Source: Lacrimispora sphenoides JCM 1415
Lineage (GTDB): Bacteria; Bacillota; Clostridia; Lachnospirales; Lachnospiraceae
Direction of reading: 5' to 3'
Length of the DNA stretch: 64,000 nt
Assembly: GCF_900105615.1 (NCBI RefSeq)
Contig: NZ_LT630003.1
Span: forward strand, 682,001-746,000
In this document: positions 1-8,737 of the stretch, in pieces
Layout of the letters: each line of letters opens with the position of its first letter
Position numbering within the stretch: the stretch's first letter is position 1
Position numbers and translations under genes: made by a program
Notes under the pieces: generated by a model
Seen by the model: the letters and a program-made list of their open reading frames with translations, nothing else
The model's database searches: none
Told to the model about the DNA's origin: nothing

Positions 1-216
1 AAGGAAGAGGTAAACCGTTTCATCGATCTGCCGGCTGACGGAGAGGAAATTATAAAGTATTTAAAGGGAGAAACTCTGTCGGGAGAGACTTCCCTTTCTC
101 TTGGCAATAAAAAAGGCTGGGTGCTTGTTAATACCGACGGATATTCCATCGGATTTGCCAAGCTGGCCGGGGGAATTCTTAAAAATCATTATCCCAAAGG
201 CCTTCGGTGGATGTGA
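1..216 (+). CDS. 16S rRNA m5C methyltransferase, C-terminal end (partial)
   Basis: The reading frame is open from the first base and stops at 214-216, giving the last 71 residues of a protein whose start lies outside the window. The tail GWVLVNTDGYSIGFAKLAGG followed by ILKNHYPKGLRW is the typical C-terminal domain of RsmF/NOL1-NOP2-Sun family RNA cytosine methyltransferases, where it helps bind rRNA; the SAM-binding and catalytic cysteine motifs would be upstream of the window. Its last 38 bases overlap the convergent pseudouridine synthase gene. Family assignment is from memory of the motif and is fairly safe; the exact rRNA position methylated cannot be told. Confidence 0.8.
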   Translation, partial: KEEVNRFIDLPADGEEIIKYLKGETLSGETSLSLGNKKGWVLVNTDGYSIGFAKLAGGILKNHYPKGLRWM

Positions 217-1102
217 TCCCAAGAAACTGCATGTCCTCAGGAAGAGGCGCCTCAAAAGAAAGAGGCTCCTTTTTGATTGGGTGAAGGAAATCCAGCCGGA
301 AGGAATGCAGGGCCTGACGGGTAATGTAACGGTAGTCCGGATGATAGAGGAAATCTCCTGGCAGGGGATGTCCGATGGATTTTAAATGGACCCGGATCTG
401 GTGGGTGCGGCCGGTTTCCAGGCAAAGACCTGCAAGGGAATGCCCTGTCGCAGGGTCATAATAAAGCCGTTTATAATGAGTGCGGGCCTCTTCTCCATTT
501 ATCGGGTCCACACACCGTTCAATGGTGGAACCGTCTACCCGGGCAATCGGAGCGTCGATGGTTCCTTCTAAAGGAAGCTCTCCCTGGACAACTGCAAGGT
601 AACGGCGGCGGATCTCTCTTTTTTTCACCATATCCGAAAGAATGCAGGCGCTTAAAGGATTTTTTGCCACCACCAAAAGTCCGGTGGTATCCCGGTCAAG
701 GCGGTTAATGGCCCGGTAGATAAAAGACTCATTCTTTTCCTCAAAATAATAGGCGATCCCGTTAGCAAGGGTATGATCAAAGTTCCCCTGGGACGGATGA
801 ATGGGGACACCGGCTTCCTTGTTAATGACCAGGATATGTTCATCCTCGTACTGGATATGGATCGGCATGGGTGTGGGAACAATATTCTTAGAACTTTCTT
901 CTTCGCAGATAAATATGGATAAAAGCTCGCCAGGCTTAAGGGCGTGTGTTGTATAGACAGGCTCTCCTCCTACAGTGATTCCGTTTGATTGGTTCCGAAG
1001 CTGTCTTATGAGGCTCTGGGAGTATCCCAGATTTAATAAATACTGCTTTACAGTCATAGCTTCAAAGGTTTTTGTTATGGTATAATTCATAGTCATTTTC
1101 AT
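179..1102 (-). CDS. RluA/RluD-family pseudouridine synthase
   Basis: The 307-residue protein has an N-terminal S4-like RNA-binding segment (about residues 15-75) and a pseudouridine synthase domain. The catalytic motif reads NRLDRDTTGLL, with the expected catalytic Asp; the usual leading His of HRLD is Asn here. The C-terminal LxTGRTHQIRVHL block typical of the family is present. It would isomerise uridine to pseudouridine in rRNA or tRNA; members of this group are not assignable to a substrate by sequence alone. The gene converges on the methyltransferase at its 3' end and overlaps it by 38 bases. Confidence 0.88.
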   Translation of the reverse strand: MKMTMNYTITKTFEAMTVKQYLLNLGYSQSLIRQLRNQSNGITVGGEPVYTTHALKPGELLSIFICEEESSKNIVPTPMPIHIQYEDEHILVINKEAGVPIHPSQGNFDHTLANGIAYYFEEKNESFIYRAINRLDRDTTGLLVVAKNPLSACILSDMVKKREIRRRYLAVVQGELPLEGTIDAPIARVDGSTIERCVDPINGEEARTHYKRLYYDPATGHSLAGLCLETGRTHQIRVHLKSIGHPLPGDFLYHPDYRYITRQALHSFRLDFLHPIKKEPLSFEAPLPEDMQFLGITSTEGLWDNDF

Positions 1103-1191
1103 AAACCGATTCTAACATGGCGGGTGGTGATTGACAAGGAGAATCTATGGGTTATAATTAGCTGGTAGAAAATGAAAGTGGGGTTTTGATA

Positions 1192-1461
1192 ATGTTAGAT
1201 CAGGATATTTATGAAGCATTGGAAATGGAATTAGAAAGAAACCACATTAGGGAAGATGTGGATGAAGTTCTGCTGGATTTGGCGGAAGCGCTTGCAGACA
1301 AGGGAATTATGGATAAAGAATTGGTTTTGACGGAATCCTATGGTAAGACACAGATTCAGGTGACCGGGATCTGCTCCGAAGAAGAGGGGGAAGTTAACAT
1401 CCTCATGAAGCAGGTGCGGATCGGGAAAAAGGAATTTGAAATTAATGATTATTTTCTGTAA
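1192..1461 (+). CDS. Small conserved hypothetical protein
   Basis: An 89-residue acidic protein without recognised domain. I chose the ATG at 1192 because a GGGG ribosome binding site at 1179-1183 is 8 bases upstream; an in-frame TTG at 1186 would add two residues but sits too close to that site. It has no signal peptide or membrane segment and looks cytosolic, with a helical acidic first half and a short strand-rich end. It is 38 bases ahead of the YitT gene in the same direction, so the two may share a transcript. Function unknown. Confidence 0.6.
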   Translation: MLDQDIYEALEMELERNHIREDVDEVLLDLAEALADKGIMDKELVLTESYGKTQIQVTGICSEEEGEVNILMKQVRIGKKEFEINDYFL

Positions 1462-1499
1462 GGAGAAAACAGGGCGGAAGAAATGGAGGCAGTACACTC

Positions 1500-2378
1500 A
1501 TGATGACAATCAAACAGGAATATTCGCCAAAGGAGCTGGGGATCGATCTTCTGTGTGATTTGGCGGGAGCAATTTTATTTAATATTGGAATCTATAATTT
1601 TGCAGTAAATGCGGAGTTCGCTCCCGTTGGTGTATCTGGTATCGCACTGATTCTGCGCTATCTGTTCGGCCTGCCAATGGGCATTACCAGCATAGTCTTA
1701 AACATTCCCATCGTATTAGTCAGTTACAGGCTTTTGGGAAGGGGGTTTTTGCTTCGTTCCATGAAGAGCATGATCATCTTTGCCCTTGTCCTGGACTATG
1801 TAGTTCCTTATCTGCCGGTTTATCAGGGAAATCCTCTGTATGCTTCCGCTTGCACCGGAATCTTTTCCGGTCTGGGGTTAACCATCGTTTATTTAAGAAA
1901 CTGCTCCACAGGGGGTACGGACTTTCTGGTTATGGCAATCCGGAAGATTTTCCCTCACCTGACCATCGGGCAGATATCCCTTGTGGTGGATGCCGTGGTA
2001 ATCATCGCCGGAGGACTGGTATTCCGCAATCTGGATGCGGTCATCCTGGGCATGCTTTCTACCATTGTAACCACCATGGTGATCGACAAGATTATGTATG
2101 GCCTGGGAGCCGGTAAACTGGTTTTTGTGGTCACCTCCCATGCAGAAGAGGCAGCACAGAGAATCGAGGAAAGTACCGGACGAGGCTGCACCTTTCTTCA
2201 GGGCCAGGGCTCTTATTCCCTGGATGAAAAGAAGGTGATTATGTGCGCCTGCAATAACAGTCAGGTGGTGCCCATCCGCCGTGCCATTCACGAAACAGAC
2301 AAAGAGGCTTTTCTCATCATCACGGATTCCAATGAGGTTTACGGCGAAGGGTTTAAAGCCATTGGAGGCCAGCTATAG
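1500..2378 (+). CDS. YitT-family membrane protein
   Basis: A 292-residue protein with about five hydrophobic segments in the first 200 residues followed by a soluble DUF2179-like C-terminal domain (about 205-285), the standard YitT (DUF161) architecture. The FNIGIYNFAV...PVGVSGIALIL and CSTGGTDFLVMAI blocks are typical. The transport substrate of the family is not established. GGAGG at 1484-1488 serves the ATG at 1500 or 1503. A paralogue lies at 5305-6150, so two YitT proteins are encoded within 5 kb. Confidence 0.88.
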   Translation: MMTIKQEYSPKELGIDLLCDLAGAILFNIGIYNFAVNAEFAPVGVSGIALILRYLFGLPMGITSIVLNIPIVLVSYRLLGRGFLLRSMKSMIIFALVLDYVVPYLPVYQGNPLYASACTGIFSGLGLTIVYLRNCSTGGTDFLVMAIRKIFPHLTIGQISLVVDAVVIIAGGLVFRNLDAVILGMLSTIVTTMVIDKIMYGLGAGKLVFVVTSHAEEAAQRIEESTGRGCTFLQGQGSYSLDEKKVIMCACNNSQVVPIRRAIHETDKEAFLIITDSNEVYGEGFKAIGGQL

Positions 2379-2383
2379 CCCCC

Positions 2384-3628
2384 TTATTTTATGCCGGATT
2401 TCCCCCGGCCGGATGTATGGTCCACAATTGAATCCTTTTTTAAGAAACTGGCTCTTTTAACGCTGTCAGTTCCGAATTTGCCGCGGATATGATCCACGGC
2501 TTTTTCCATTTCCTTCATCTTTCGGGCCTGCTCTGACTCAAATAGATTAAGCTGGCAAAACCCTTCCTCAGAAATCTTGGTGGCTCGCACGCCGATTAAG
2601 CGAAGAGGGGTGCGGTCCCAAAGCTCCTTAAGTAAGTTACAGGCGTTTTCATAAATTACAGTCGTGGAGTCCGTAGGATTGTTTAAGGTCATCTGATGGG
2701 ACTTGGTATGAAAATTCCAGTCTTTGATCTCCACACAGACACAGTCAGATAAGACATGGTCTGAACGGAGACGGGCTCCTACGGTTTCGCATAGGGACAG
2801 AAGAACCTGACAGGCCACGTCTAGGTCATCGATATCATGGGAAAGGGTGGTACTGTTTCCATAACCCTTGTTTAAGGGCTCCCGTTCTTCCACAGGCGAG
2901 GTATCAATGCCCAGGGCATAATCATGGATCAGCAGGGCATACTTTTCCCCCAGCAGGGGTTTTAAATGGCCTACGCTGCAGGCCGCCAGTTCCCCTATGG
3001 TGTGGATGCCGATGCCTTCCAGCTTTTTCTGTGCGGAATGGCCCACAAAAAACAGTTCCCGTATGGGAAGGGGCCACATTTTGGAAGGTATTTCATGGGC
3101 AAACAGGGTATGGCAAAGATTGGGCTTTTTAAAATCCGATGCCATTTTAGCCAGAAGCTTATTGGGAGCCACACCGACGTTCACCGTAAACTTCAGTTCC
3201 TGCCAGATCCTTTCCCGTATCTGGTTTGCTACCTCCAGCGGGGGGCCGAAGAGGTGGATGGTAGAGGTCATGTCAAGAAATGCCTCGTCGATGCTGAATT
3301 TTTCAATGTCTGGAGTGTAATCGGACAAAAGCTCCATAAGCTTCCGGGATTTATCAAGGTATATATCAAACCGGGCCGGAACAACCGTGAGGGCAGGGCA
3401 TTTGCGCAGAGCCTGGCTGATGGGCTCTCCGGTTATGATTCCATATGCTTTTGCGGGCGTGGATTTAGCCAGAACGATCCCATGCCTTAAAGAGGCGTCG
3501 CCGCCTACTGCCGATGGAATGGTACGTAAATCAAGGGCGTTAAAGTCAGCTTCCAGCCGGCTGACAGATTCCCAGCTTAAAAATGCGGAGTTCACATCTA
3601 TGTGAAAAATTAAGGGCTCCTGTGCCAT
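2384..3628 (-). CDS. dinB: Y-family DNA polymerase (Pol IV / DinB type)
   Basis: The 414-residue protein carries the Y-family signatures: HIDVNSAF with the first metal-binding Asp at about residue 10, and SIDEAFLDMT with the catalytic Asp-Glu pair at about 112-113. A helix-hairpin-helix-like segment (FFVGHSAQKKLEGIGIHTIG) and a little-finger domain follow. It copies across damaged template bases. The start has an AAGGAGGG site about 6 bases upstream. A LexA-type operator lies between the -35 and -10 boxes of its promoter, so SOS induction is expected. It lacks an obvious C-terminal beta-clamp peptide that I could place with confidence. It converges with the YitT gene, 5 bases apart. Confidence 0.9.
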   Translation of the reverse strand: MAQEPLIFHIDVNSAFLSWESVSRLEADFNALDLRTIPSAVGGDASLRHGIVLAKSTPAKAYGIITGEPISQALRKCPALTVVPARFDIYLDKSRKLMELLSDYTPDIEKFSIDEAFLDMTSTIHLFGPPLEVANQIRERIWQELKFTVNVGVAPNKLLAKMASDFKKPNLCHTLFAHEIPSKMWPLPIRELFFVGHSAQKKLEGIGIHTIGELAACSVGHLKPLLGEKYALLIHDYALGIDTSPVEEREPLNKGYGNSTTLSHDIDDLDVACQVLLSLCETVGARLRSDHVLSDCVCVEIKDWNFHTKSHQMTLNNPTDSTTVIYENACNLLKELWDRTPLRLIGVRATKISEEGFCQLNLFESEQARKMKEMEKAVDHIRGKFGTDSVKRASFLKKDSIVDHTSGRGKSGIK

Positions 3629-3675
3629 GTCAGTCCCTCCTTTGGCATCTTTTACTTAAATTTCCTTCACTTTCT

Positions 3676-3705
3676 ATTATATCGAAAATACGTTCGGAAA
3701 GTAAA
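3676..3705 (-). promoter_or_regulatory. dinB promoter with LexA/DinR box in the spacer
   Basis: On the minus strand TTTACT (3700-3705) and TATAAT (3676-3681) are separated by 18 bases. Inside the spacer, 3683-3696 reads CGAAAATACGTTCG, matching 13 of 14 positions of the Gram-positive SOS box CGAACRNRYGTTCG. The site is about 55 bases upstream of the dinB start. Placement between the two promoter boxes fits simple repression by LexA. Confidence 0.8.
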
Positions 3706-3765
3706 GGGGAATAATTAAAAAACCATTGGAATAGGATAAAATAAATCCATGGGGGAGGCTCTTTC

Positions 3766-5082
3766 ATGAGGCATGCCATAGGAATCCTGCTGGCAGCAGC
3801 TTTTGTCTTTCTTATAGGGACAGGGGCTGCCGCGGTCTGGCTGACGGGAAAAGAGGCCGTTAATGAAAACACAACAGTAACAGAGGAGAGGGAAGAGAAA
3901 AATACAACGATTCAGACAAAGGATGAGCTAAATCTTTATGCCCAATCAGCAGTTTTGATGGATGCCTCAACCGGCCGCGTTTTATATGGAAAAAATGAGA
4001 ATCTGGCCCGGCCCATGGCCAGCACCACAAAAATCATGACTTGCATCCTCGCCCTGGAGAGCGGGAATCTTTCTGACACGGTAACTGCCAGCCAGAATGC
4101 GGCTTCCCAGCCTAAGGTTCATTTAGGAGTCTATAAGGGAGAGACGTTTCTGCTAAAGGATTTACTTTACAGTCTGATGCTGGAATCCCATAATGATGCA
4201 GCCATGATGATCGCAGAGCACATAGGAGGAAGCCAGGAGGGGTTTGCCAGGCTGATGAACCAGAAGGCCAGGGATTTAGGCTGCGAAGATACCTATTTTA
4301 TCACACCCAATGGGCTTGATGCCAAAGAAGAAAAGGATGGACAGGTGAAGATCCATTCCACGACAGCCACAGATTTGGCCAGGATCATGAATTACTGCAT
4401 CGGCCAGTCGCCCAAAAAAGAGGAATTCCTTGAGATTACGGCAACAAGAAGCTATGCCTTTGCTGATCTGGAAGGAAAACGTTTCTTTTCCTGCAATAAC
4501 CACAATACCCTTCTGGCCATGATGGACGGGGCGTTTTCAGGAAAGACAGGGTTTACCGGAGGAGCCGGCTATTCTTATGTGGGAGCTGTCCAGGATGAGG
4601 GAAGAGTTTATACCATCGCCCTTTTAGGCTGCGGATGGCCGCCTCATAAGGCTTATAAATGGTCAGATGCAAGAAAGCTTTTCCAATACGGGATGGAACG
4701 CTTTCATTACAGGAACGTATTTGAAGACGTCAGTCTTCCGGATATTCCCGTAAAAGAGGGGATTCCTTCCTCAGGACGCTTAGATGAACCGGTCCTGGTA
4801 TCCTGCAGCATAGGCGGAGAAGAAGAAAAGAGCTTAACCCTCCTTTTGGCGGATGAGGAAGAGGTCACGGTACAGACTGAGATTCCCAAGGAATTAAATG
4901 CTCCGGTCCGAAAGGGGCAGACGGTGGGGACTGTTATTTACCGCTTAAACGGAGAGGTCGTAAAAAGCTATCCGGTATATCTGACGGCTGGAGCAGACCG
5001 CCTGACAACGGCCTGGTGTATAAAAAATATTTTCAATAGATATTTATCCATGCCCGGAGTTATGGGACTTATCCCTAACTGA
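3766..5082 (+). CDS. D-alanyl-D-alanine carboxypeptidase (peptidase S11, DacF type)
   Basis: The 438-residue protein starts with a hydrophobic signal segment (residues 3-27). The active-site triad of penicillin-binding peptidases is complete: STTK (Ser86 to Lys89), SHN (141-143) and KTG (260-262). A C-terminal PBP5-like beta domain covers about 310-400. It trims the terminal D-Ala from peptidoglycan stem peptides at the outer face of the membrane; members of this family near sporulation genes act on spore cortex, but no such context is visible here. The ATG at 3766 has GGGGGAGG at 3751-3757. It is divergent from dinB. Confidence 0.9.
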   Translation: MRHAIGILLAAAFVFLIGTGAAAVWLTGKEAVNENTTVTEEREEKNTTIQTKDELNLYAQSAVLMDASTGRVLYGKNENLARPMASTTKIMTCILALESGNLSDTVTASQNAASQPKVHLGVYKGETFLLKDLLYSLMLESHNDAAMMIAEHIGGSQEGFARLMNQKARDLGCEDTYFITPNGLDAKEEKDGQVKIHSTTATDLARIMNYCIGQSPKKEEFLEITATRSYAFADLEGKRFFSCNNHNTLLAMMDGAFSGKTGFTGGAGYSYVGAVQDEGRVYTIALLGCGWPPHKAYKWSDARKLFQYGMERFHYRNVFEDVSLPDIPVKEGIPSSGRLDEPVLVSCSIGGEEEKSLTLLLADEEEVTVQTEIPKELNAPVRKGQTVGTVIYRLNGEVVKSYPVYLTAGADRLTTAWCIKNIFNRYLSMPGVMGLIPN

Positions 5083-5097
5083 CCGAATACATAAAAG

Positions 5098-5148
5098 AAT
5101 GAGGCGTAAGGAATCTTAAACGTTCCCTTACGTCTCATTTTTTGTTCT
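5098..5148 (+). terminator. Rho-independent terminator after the carboxypeptidase gene
   Basis: Arms at 5098-5111 and 5126-5139 pair over about 13 bases with a G-T wobble, followed by a T run at 5138-5143. Confidence 0.8.
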
Positions 5149-5235
5149 TTATTAACGGCAAGCCGGATTACATTCCGGTTAAAGGGAGATACTGATATTT
5201 CATAGGGATTCCTCACATAAACGGCAGAAAATAAA

Positions 5236-5264
5236 TTGTATAAAACATTGTCACATGGTATATT
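5236..5264 (+). promoter_or_regulatory. Sigma-A type promoter upstream of second YitT gene
   Basis: TTGTAT at 5236-5241 and TATATT at 5259-5264 with a 17-base spacer, 41 bases ahead of the chosen start codon. Confidence 0.6.
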
Positions 5265-5304
5265 AAGAGTGTTTGTTTATACAAGGAAAGGAAATTACAA
5301 AAGT

Positions 5305-6150
5305 ATGAATATGAAAAAGATCGCAACAGTGCTAGTGGGCAATACCATTTATGCTCTGGCCGTATCCTTGTTTATTCTGCCGGGGGGACTGATCACAGGC
5401 GGAACAACCGGTCTTGCTTTGGTGGCCCATCACCAGTTGGGCATTCCCGTAGCTGCCTTTATCGGAGCCTTTAATATTATCATGTTTGTGGCGGGAGCCT
5501 TCTTTTTGGGAAAGCAGTTTGCATTTACAACCATGATCAGTACTTTTTATTATCCGTTTATATTAGGAGTATTTGAAAATCTGTTCGGTCAGGCCGCTAT
5601 GACAGATGACCGGATGCTGGCCACTGTTTTTTCCGGACTTTTAATCGGCGTGGGCATCGGTATGGTAATACGGGCCGGCGCTTCCACCGGAGGAATGGAT
5701 ATTCCCCCTCTGATCCTTAATAAAAAAATGAATCTGTCCGTATCTATGACCATGTCGGCCTTTGACTGCCTGATCCTTCTGTCACAGATGTTATTTTCCA
5801 ATAAGGAGCAGATCCTTTACGGAATCCTGCTGGTGCTTACCTACAGCACGGTTCTTGATAAGGTGCTCTTAATCGGCCGCAACCAGATGCAGGTAAAAAT
5901 CATAAGTGAAAAGTATGAGGAGATCAGCCAGGCGATCCAATCCCGGATGGACAGAGGAACTACCTTGCTTGCCAGCGAAGGAGGATATTTAAGAACGGCT
6001 TCCTTTACGGTTCTTACCGTAATTTCCGGGAGACAGCTTTCAAAGGTGAACGAACTGGTCATGGGGATTGATCCCAGTGCATTCATGATCATTAACCAGG
6101 TCAATGAGGTGCGGGGAAGGGGATTTACCCTTCATAAAGAATATAAATAG
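5305..6150 (+). CDS. YitT-family membrane protein
   Basis: A 281-residue YitT protein (from the ATG at 5305) with five predicted membrane segments, the ILPGGLITGGTTGLAL and GASTGGMDIPPLIL blocks, and a DUF2179-like C-terminal domain ending NEVRGRGFTLHKEYK. I chose 5305 because AAGGAAAGGAAA lies at 5284-5294 and a promoter occupies 5236-5264; the longer frame opening at 5236 would begin inside that promoter. It is related to the product of 1500-2378. Transported substrate unknown. Confidence 0.87.
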   Translation: MNMKKIATVLVGNTIYALAVSLFILPGGLITGGTTGLALVAHHQLGIPVAAFIGAFNIIMFVAGAFFLGKQFAFTTMISTFYYPFILGVFENLFGQAAMTDDRMLATVFSGLLIGVGIGMVIRAGASTGGMDIPPLILNKKMNLSVSMTMSAFDCLILLSQMLFSNKEQILYGILLVLTYSTVLDKVLLIGRNQMQVKIISEKYEEISQAIQSRMDRGTTLLASEGGYLRTASFTVLTVISGRQLSKVNELVMGIDPSAFMIINQVNEVRGRGFTLHKEYK

Positions 6151-6284
6151 TGGATAAAGAACAGACGAGAATCTTACGGAAAGATGACTAAGGTTTACGG
6201 TTTTAGAAACCCTATTGACTTAACAGTCTGGCAGGTGCTAAACTGAACCCGGATTAGAAAATGGACGCAGGGAGGAACCAGGAA

Positions 6285-6860
6285 ATGCTGAAAAAGAAAA
6301 TCAGTTTATTTTGTTTTGCCGTCGCTTTTGCTGTGCTGTTGACAGCAGGCTGCGGCAGGAAGCAAGCTGCAGATTTGGGCGGAGCTCCTTCGGAAGCGGC
6401 AAAGACAGAGACTGCGGCCGTAAAAATGGAGAGATCGGGGACAAATCAAGGAGATGAGGAAGCAGTTCCGGAAGAGGAAATGGATCAGTCAGGGCCGGGA
6501 ATAGAGGCCGTGGAGAGTGAAGTAAGCACTGGAGCGGGAAAAAAGGTGGAGGCGTTTGCCGAAAAGATTCAGGAAGCGGTAGGAGACCGGGATCTGGAAG
6601 CATTTGCAGGCCTGATGTTTTATCCCTGTGTTTTCGTAACAGCGGATGAGGAGACGATTACCCTTAAAAACCGGGAAGATTTATTTAAGCAGAACCCTGA
6701 CATGGTGTTTGGAGATGATCTGATGGTATCAGTGGCCAATGTGGATACAGTTTCTCTGAACATGACGGATAAAGGCGTGACCATGGGAGAAGGAGCATCG
6801 AAAATCATCTTTCAGGAACGGTCAGACGGAAGCTTTGGAATAGTAGAAATCAGGGAATAA
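6285..6860 (+). CDS. Lipoprotein of unknown function
   Basis: Starting at the ATG 6285 (GGAGG at 6271-6275), the 191-residue protein has a short signal peptide ending in the lipobox LLTAGC, so it is predicted to be lipidated at the cysteine and held on the outer membrane face. About 55 acidic, low-complexity residues follow, then a compact domain (about 90-191) that resembles small nuclear-transport-factor-like folds (AFAGLMFYPCVFV...), an impression only. A TTGACT/TAAACT promoter pair may lie at 6215-6244. It is 39 bases ahead of citX, but nothing in it suggests a citrate role. Confidence 0.75.
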   Translation: MLKKKISLFCFAVAFAVLLTAGCGRKQAADLGGAPSEAAKTETAAVKMERSGTNQGDEEAVPEEEMDQSGPGIEAVESEVSTGAGKKVEAFAEKIQEAVGDRDLEAFAGLMFYPCVFVTADEETITLKNREDLFKQNPDMVFGDDLMVSVANVDTVSLNMTDKGVTMGEGASKIIFQERSDGSFGIVEIRE

Positions 6861-6899
6861 GCAATACCCTTAACAGGAAATAAAAAGGAAAAGACAAAA

Positions 6900-7433
6900 G
6901 TGGAAGAAAATGTGACTTTAGATGAGATGCTTTCTTTCCGGGAAAAGAAAGTAAGTATGCAGGAAGCACTTCATAAAAAGCATGAGGAAGCCACGATTGT
7001 GGCTCTTGGGATGAACATTCCCGGTCCGAGGAAAATCTCTCCAGGTATCTTTCAGGCATTTTCCGCAGGGGGAGAAGCACTTAACCGCCTGTTTTTGGAA
7101 CATGGGCTGACTGTGACGGAAGAGACCGTGGTAAAAGAGAAGGCCGGCTATTTAAAGCTCTATGCAGTAAAAAGCCAGGACCCTCTATTTGTGAAAAAGA
7201 TAACGATTCACATGGAAGAAACCCATCCTCTTGGAAGGCTGTTTGATATCGACGTTTACGATGAGGCTGTAAACGGGATCGGCAGAGCGGAATTGGGATA
7301 CCCTGTGCGCAGATGTCTGATATGTGAAAAGGATGCAAAGCTATGCGGCCGCAGCCGGAGCCATACGGTAGAGGAGCTTTATGGACGTGTTGAGAGTATG
7401 ATAAATTCCTGGTTGATCGAAAGGGGCAGATGA
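6900..7433 (+). CDS. citX: Apo-citrate lyase phosphoribosyl-dephospho-CoA transferase
   Basis: The 177-residue protein matches CitX: the early MLSFREKK...Q block, ALGMNIPGPRK, then the FDIDVYD and the cysteine-containing RRCLICEKDAKLCGRSRSHT blocks. CitX transfers the 2'-(5''-triphosphoribosyl)-3'-dephospho-CoA prosthetic group to the acyl carrier subunit of citrate lyase. The start is GTG at 6900, with AAGGAAA at 6885-6891. It is the first gene of the cit cluster, but a hairpin terminator overlaps its end, so it may be partly uncoupled from citD. Confidence 0.9.
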   Translation: MEENVTLDEMLSFREKKVSMQEALHKKHEEATIVALGMNIPGPRKISPGIFQAFSAGGEALNRLFLEHGLTVTEETVVKEKAGYLKLYAVKSQDPLFVKKITIHMEETHPLGRLFDIDVYDEAVNGIGRAELGYPVRRCLICEKDAKLCGRSRSHTVEELYGRVESMINSWLIERGR

Positions 7434-7454
7434 AAATCTGCCCCTTTCTTAATA
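7421..7454 (+). terminator. Hairpin terminator overlapping the citX stop codon
   Basis: An 11-base perfect stem (7421-7431 with 7436-7446) around a GAAA loop, followed by TCTTAATAAATTTT. The citX stop codon TGA (7431-7433) lies in it. It would reduce read-through into citD, so citD probably has its own promoter in 7455-7537. Confidence 0.75.
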
Positions 7455-7537
7455 AATTTTAAGATTCCATTTTTCCCTGGTTAAGATTCTCCCTTTAAAA
7501 TGAAAGTATAGAACATAAAAGGGAGGCTTTAAGCAAA

Positions 7538-7840
7538 ATGGAAATTAAAAAACCAGCCATGGCCGGTACATTGGAGTCCAGCGACTGTCAGGTGACTGTA
7601 GAGCCAGGTGATGGTAAAATCGATTTTGTACTGGAAAGCGCAGTAATAAACCAGTATGGCAACAGGATTCGGAAGGTAATTATGGAGACCCTTAAGAATC
7701 TGGGAATCGACAATGTGAGAATCACGGTTGTTGATAAGGGAGCACTGGATTGCACCATAAAGGCGCGGGTGGAAGGTGCGGTATCCCGTTCCACGGACCA
7801 GTTTGAAAATATTCTTTGGGGAGGCAGAAGAAAACGATGA
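7538..7840 (+). CDS. citD: Citrate lyase acyl carrier protein (gamma subunit)
   Basis: The 100-residue protein is CitD, the carrier subunit of citrate lyase. Ser14 in GTLESSDC is the predicted attachment serine for the phosphoribosyl-dephospho-CoA group. The NQYGNRIRKVI block is typical. GGGAGG lies upstream near 7521-7526. Its stop codon overlaps the citE start (ATGA at 7837-7840), so the two subunits are translationally coupled. Confidence 0.93.
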   Translation: MEIKKPAMAGTLESSDCQVTVEPGDGKIDFVLESAVINQYGNRIRKVIMETLKNLGIDNVRITVVDKGALDCTIKARVEGAVSRSTDQFENILWGGRRKR

Positions 7841-8736
7841 ATCCGAATAAGAAACGGCTCAGAAGAACTATGATGTTTTTAAATGCCCAAAAACCAGGCC
7901 TCATTAAGGATCCGCATATTTATAAACCGGATTCTATTATGCTGGATCTAGAAGATGCGGTCGCAGAAAATCAGAAGGATGCAGCCAGGTTTTCCCTTTA
8001 TCATGCACTTCAGGAGATTGATTACAGGGGCTGCGAGCGGGTAGTCCGGATCAATGGACTGGATACTCCTTATTGGAAGGAGGACATCCGCTGTGCGGTT
8101 GCAGGCGGCTGTGATGCGATCCGGATCCCGAAAACAGAAAGGCCTGAGGATGTAATAGCAGTGGAGGCAGAGATCCGGACTGCAGAAGAGGATTTTGGCA
8201 TTCCGGAAGGAAGGACCCTCATTATGGCTGCCATAGAATCTGCAAGAGGTGTGGTGAAAGCACTGGATGTCTGTGAGGCTTCCGAGAGGCTGTTTGGAAT
8301 CGCACTATCCGGCGGGGACTATACCAAAGACTTACAGACCTATATTACAGGAACCGGAATTGAGCTGATGGGAGCCAGACAGAACTTGATCATTGCGGCC
8401 AGGGCGGCAAAGATCCAGTGCTTTGATACGGTTTATACGGACCTTGATGATATGGAAGGCTTCCGGCGGGATGTGGAAACCATTCATCTGATGGGATTTG
8501 ACGGAAAATCCATTATCAATCCCCGCCAGATCCCGGTTGTCCATGATATCTTTACTCCGGCACAGAAGAATATCATCTTTGCAGAAAAGGTGGTTATGGA
8601 AATCGAGGACAAAAGGGAAAAGGGAATCGGAGTATTTATCGTAGACGGAAAAATGATCGACATTGCGTTCTATGACGGAGCCAAGAGAACCATAGAGCTT
8701 GCCAAGGCCTCTGGCGTATACAAAGGAGGATTGTAA
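7837..8736 (+). CDS. citE: Citrate lyase beta subunit (citryl-ACP lyase)
   Basis: The 299-residue protein is an HpcH/HpaI-fold lyase: RRTMMFLNAQKPGL at the N-terminus, the metal-binding LDLEDAVAENQKD, and AIESARGV with the second metal ligand. It cleaves citryl-ACP to acetyl-ACP and oxaloacetate. The ATG at 7837 overlaps the citD stop; GGGGAGG at 7818-7824 lies within the end of citD. A longer frame starting at 7816 exists but overlaps the ribosome site. Confidence 0.93.
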   Translation: MNPNKKRLRRTMMFLNAQKPGLIKDPHIYKPDSIMLDLEDAVAENQKDAARFSLYHALQEIDYRGCERVVRINGLDTPYWKEDIRCAVAGGCDAIRIPKTERPEDVIAVEAEIRTAEEDFGIPEGRTLIMAAIESARGVVKALDVCEASERLFGIALSGGDYTKDLQTYITGTGIELMGARQNLIIAARAAKIQCFDTVYTDLDDMEGFRRDVETIHLMGFDGKSIINPRQIPVVHDIFTPAQKNIIFAEKVVMEIEDKREKGIGVFIVDGKMIDIAFYDGAKRTIELAKASGVYKGGL

Positions 8737-8737
8737 G

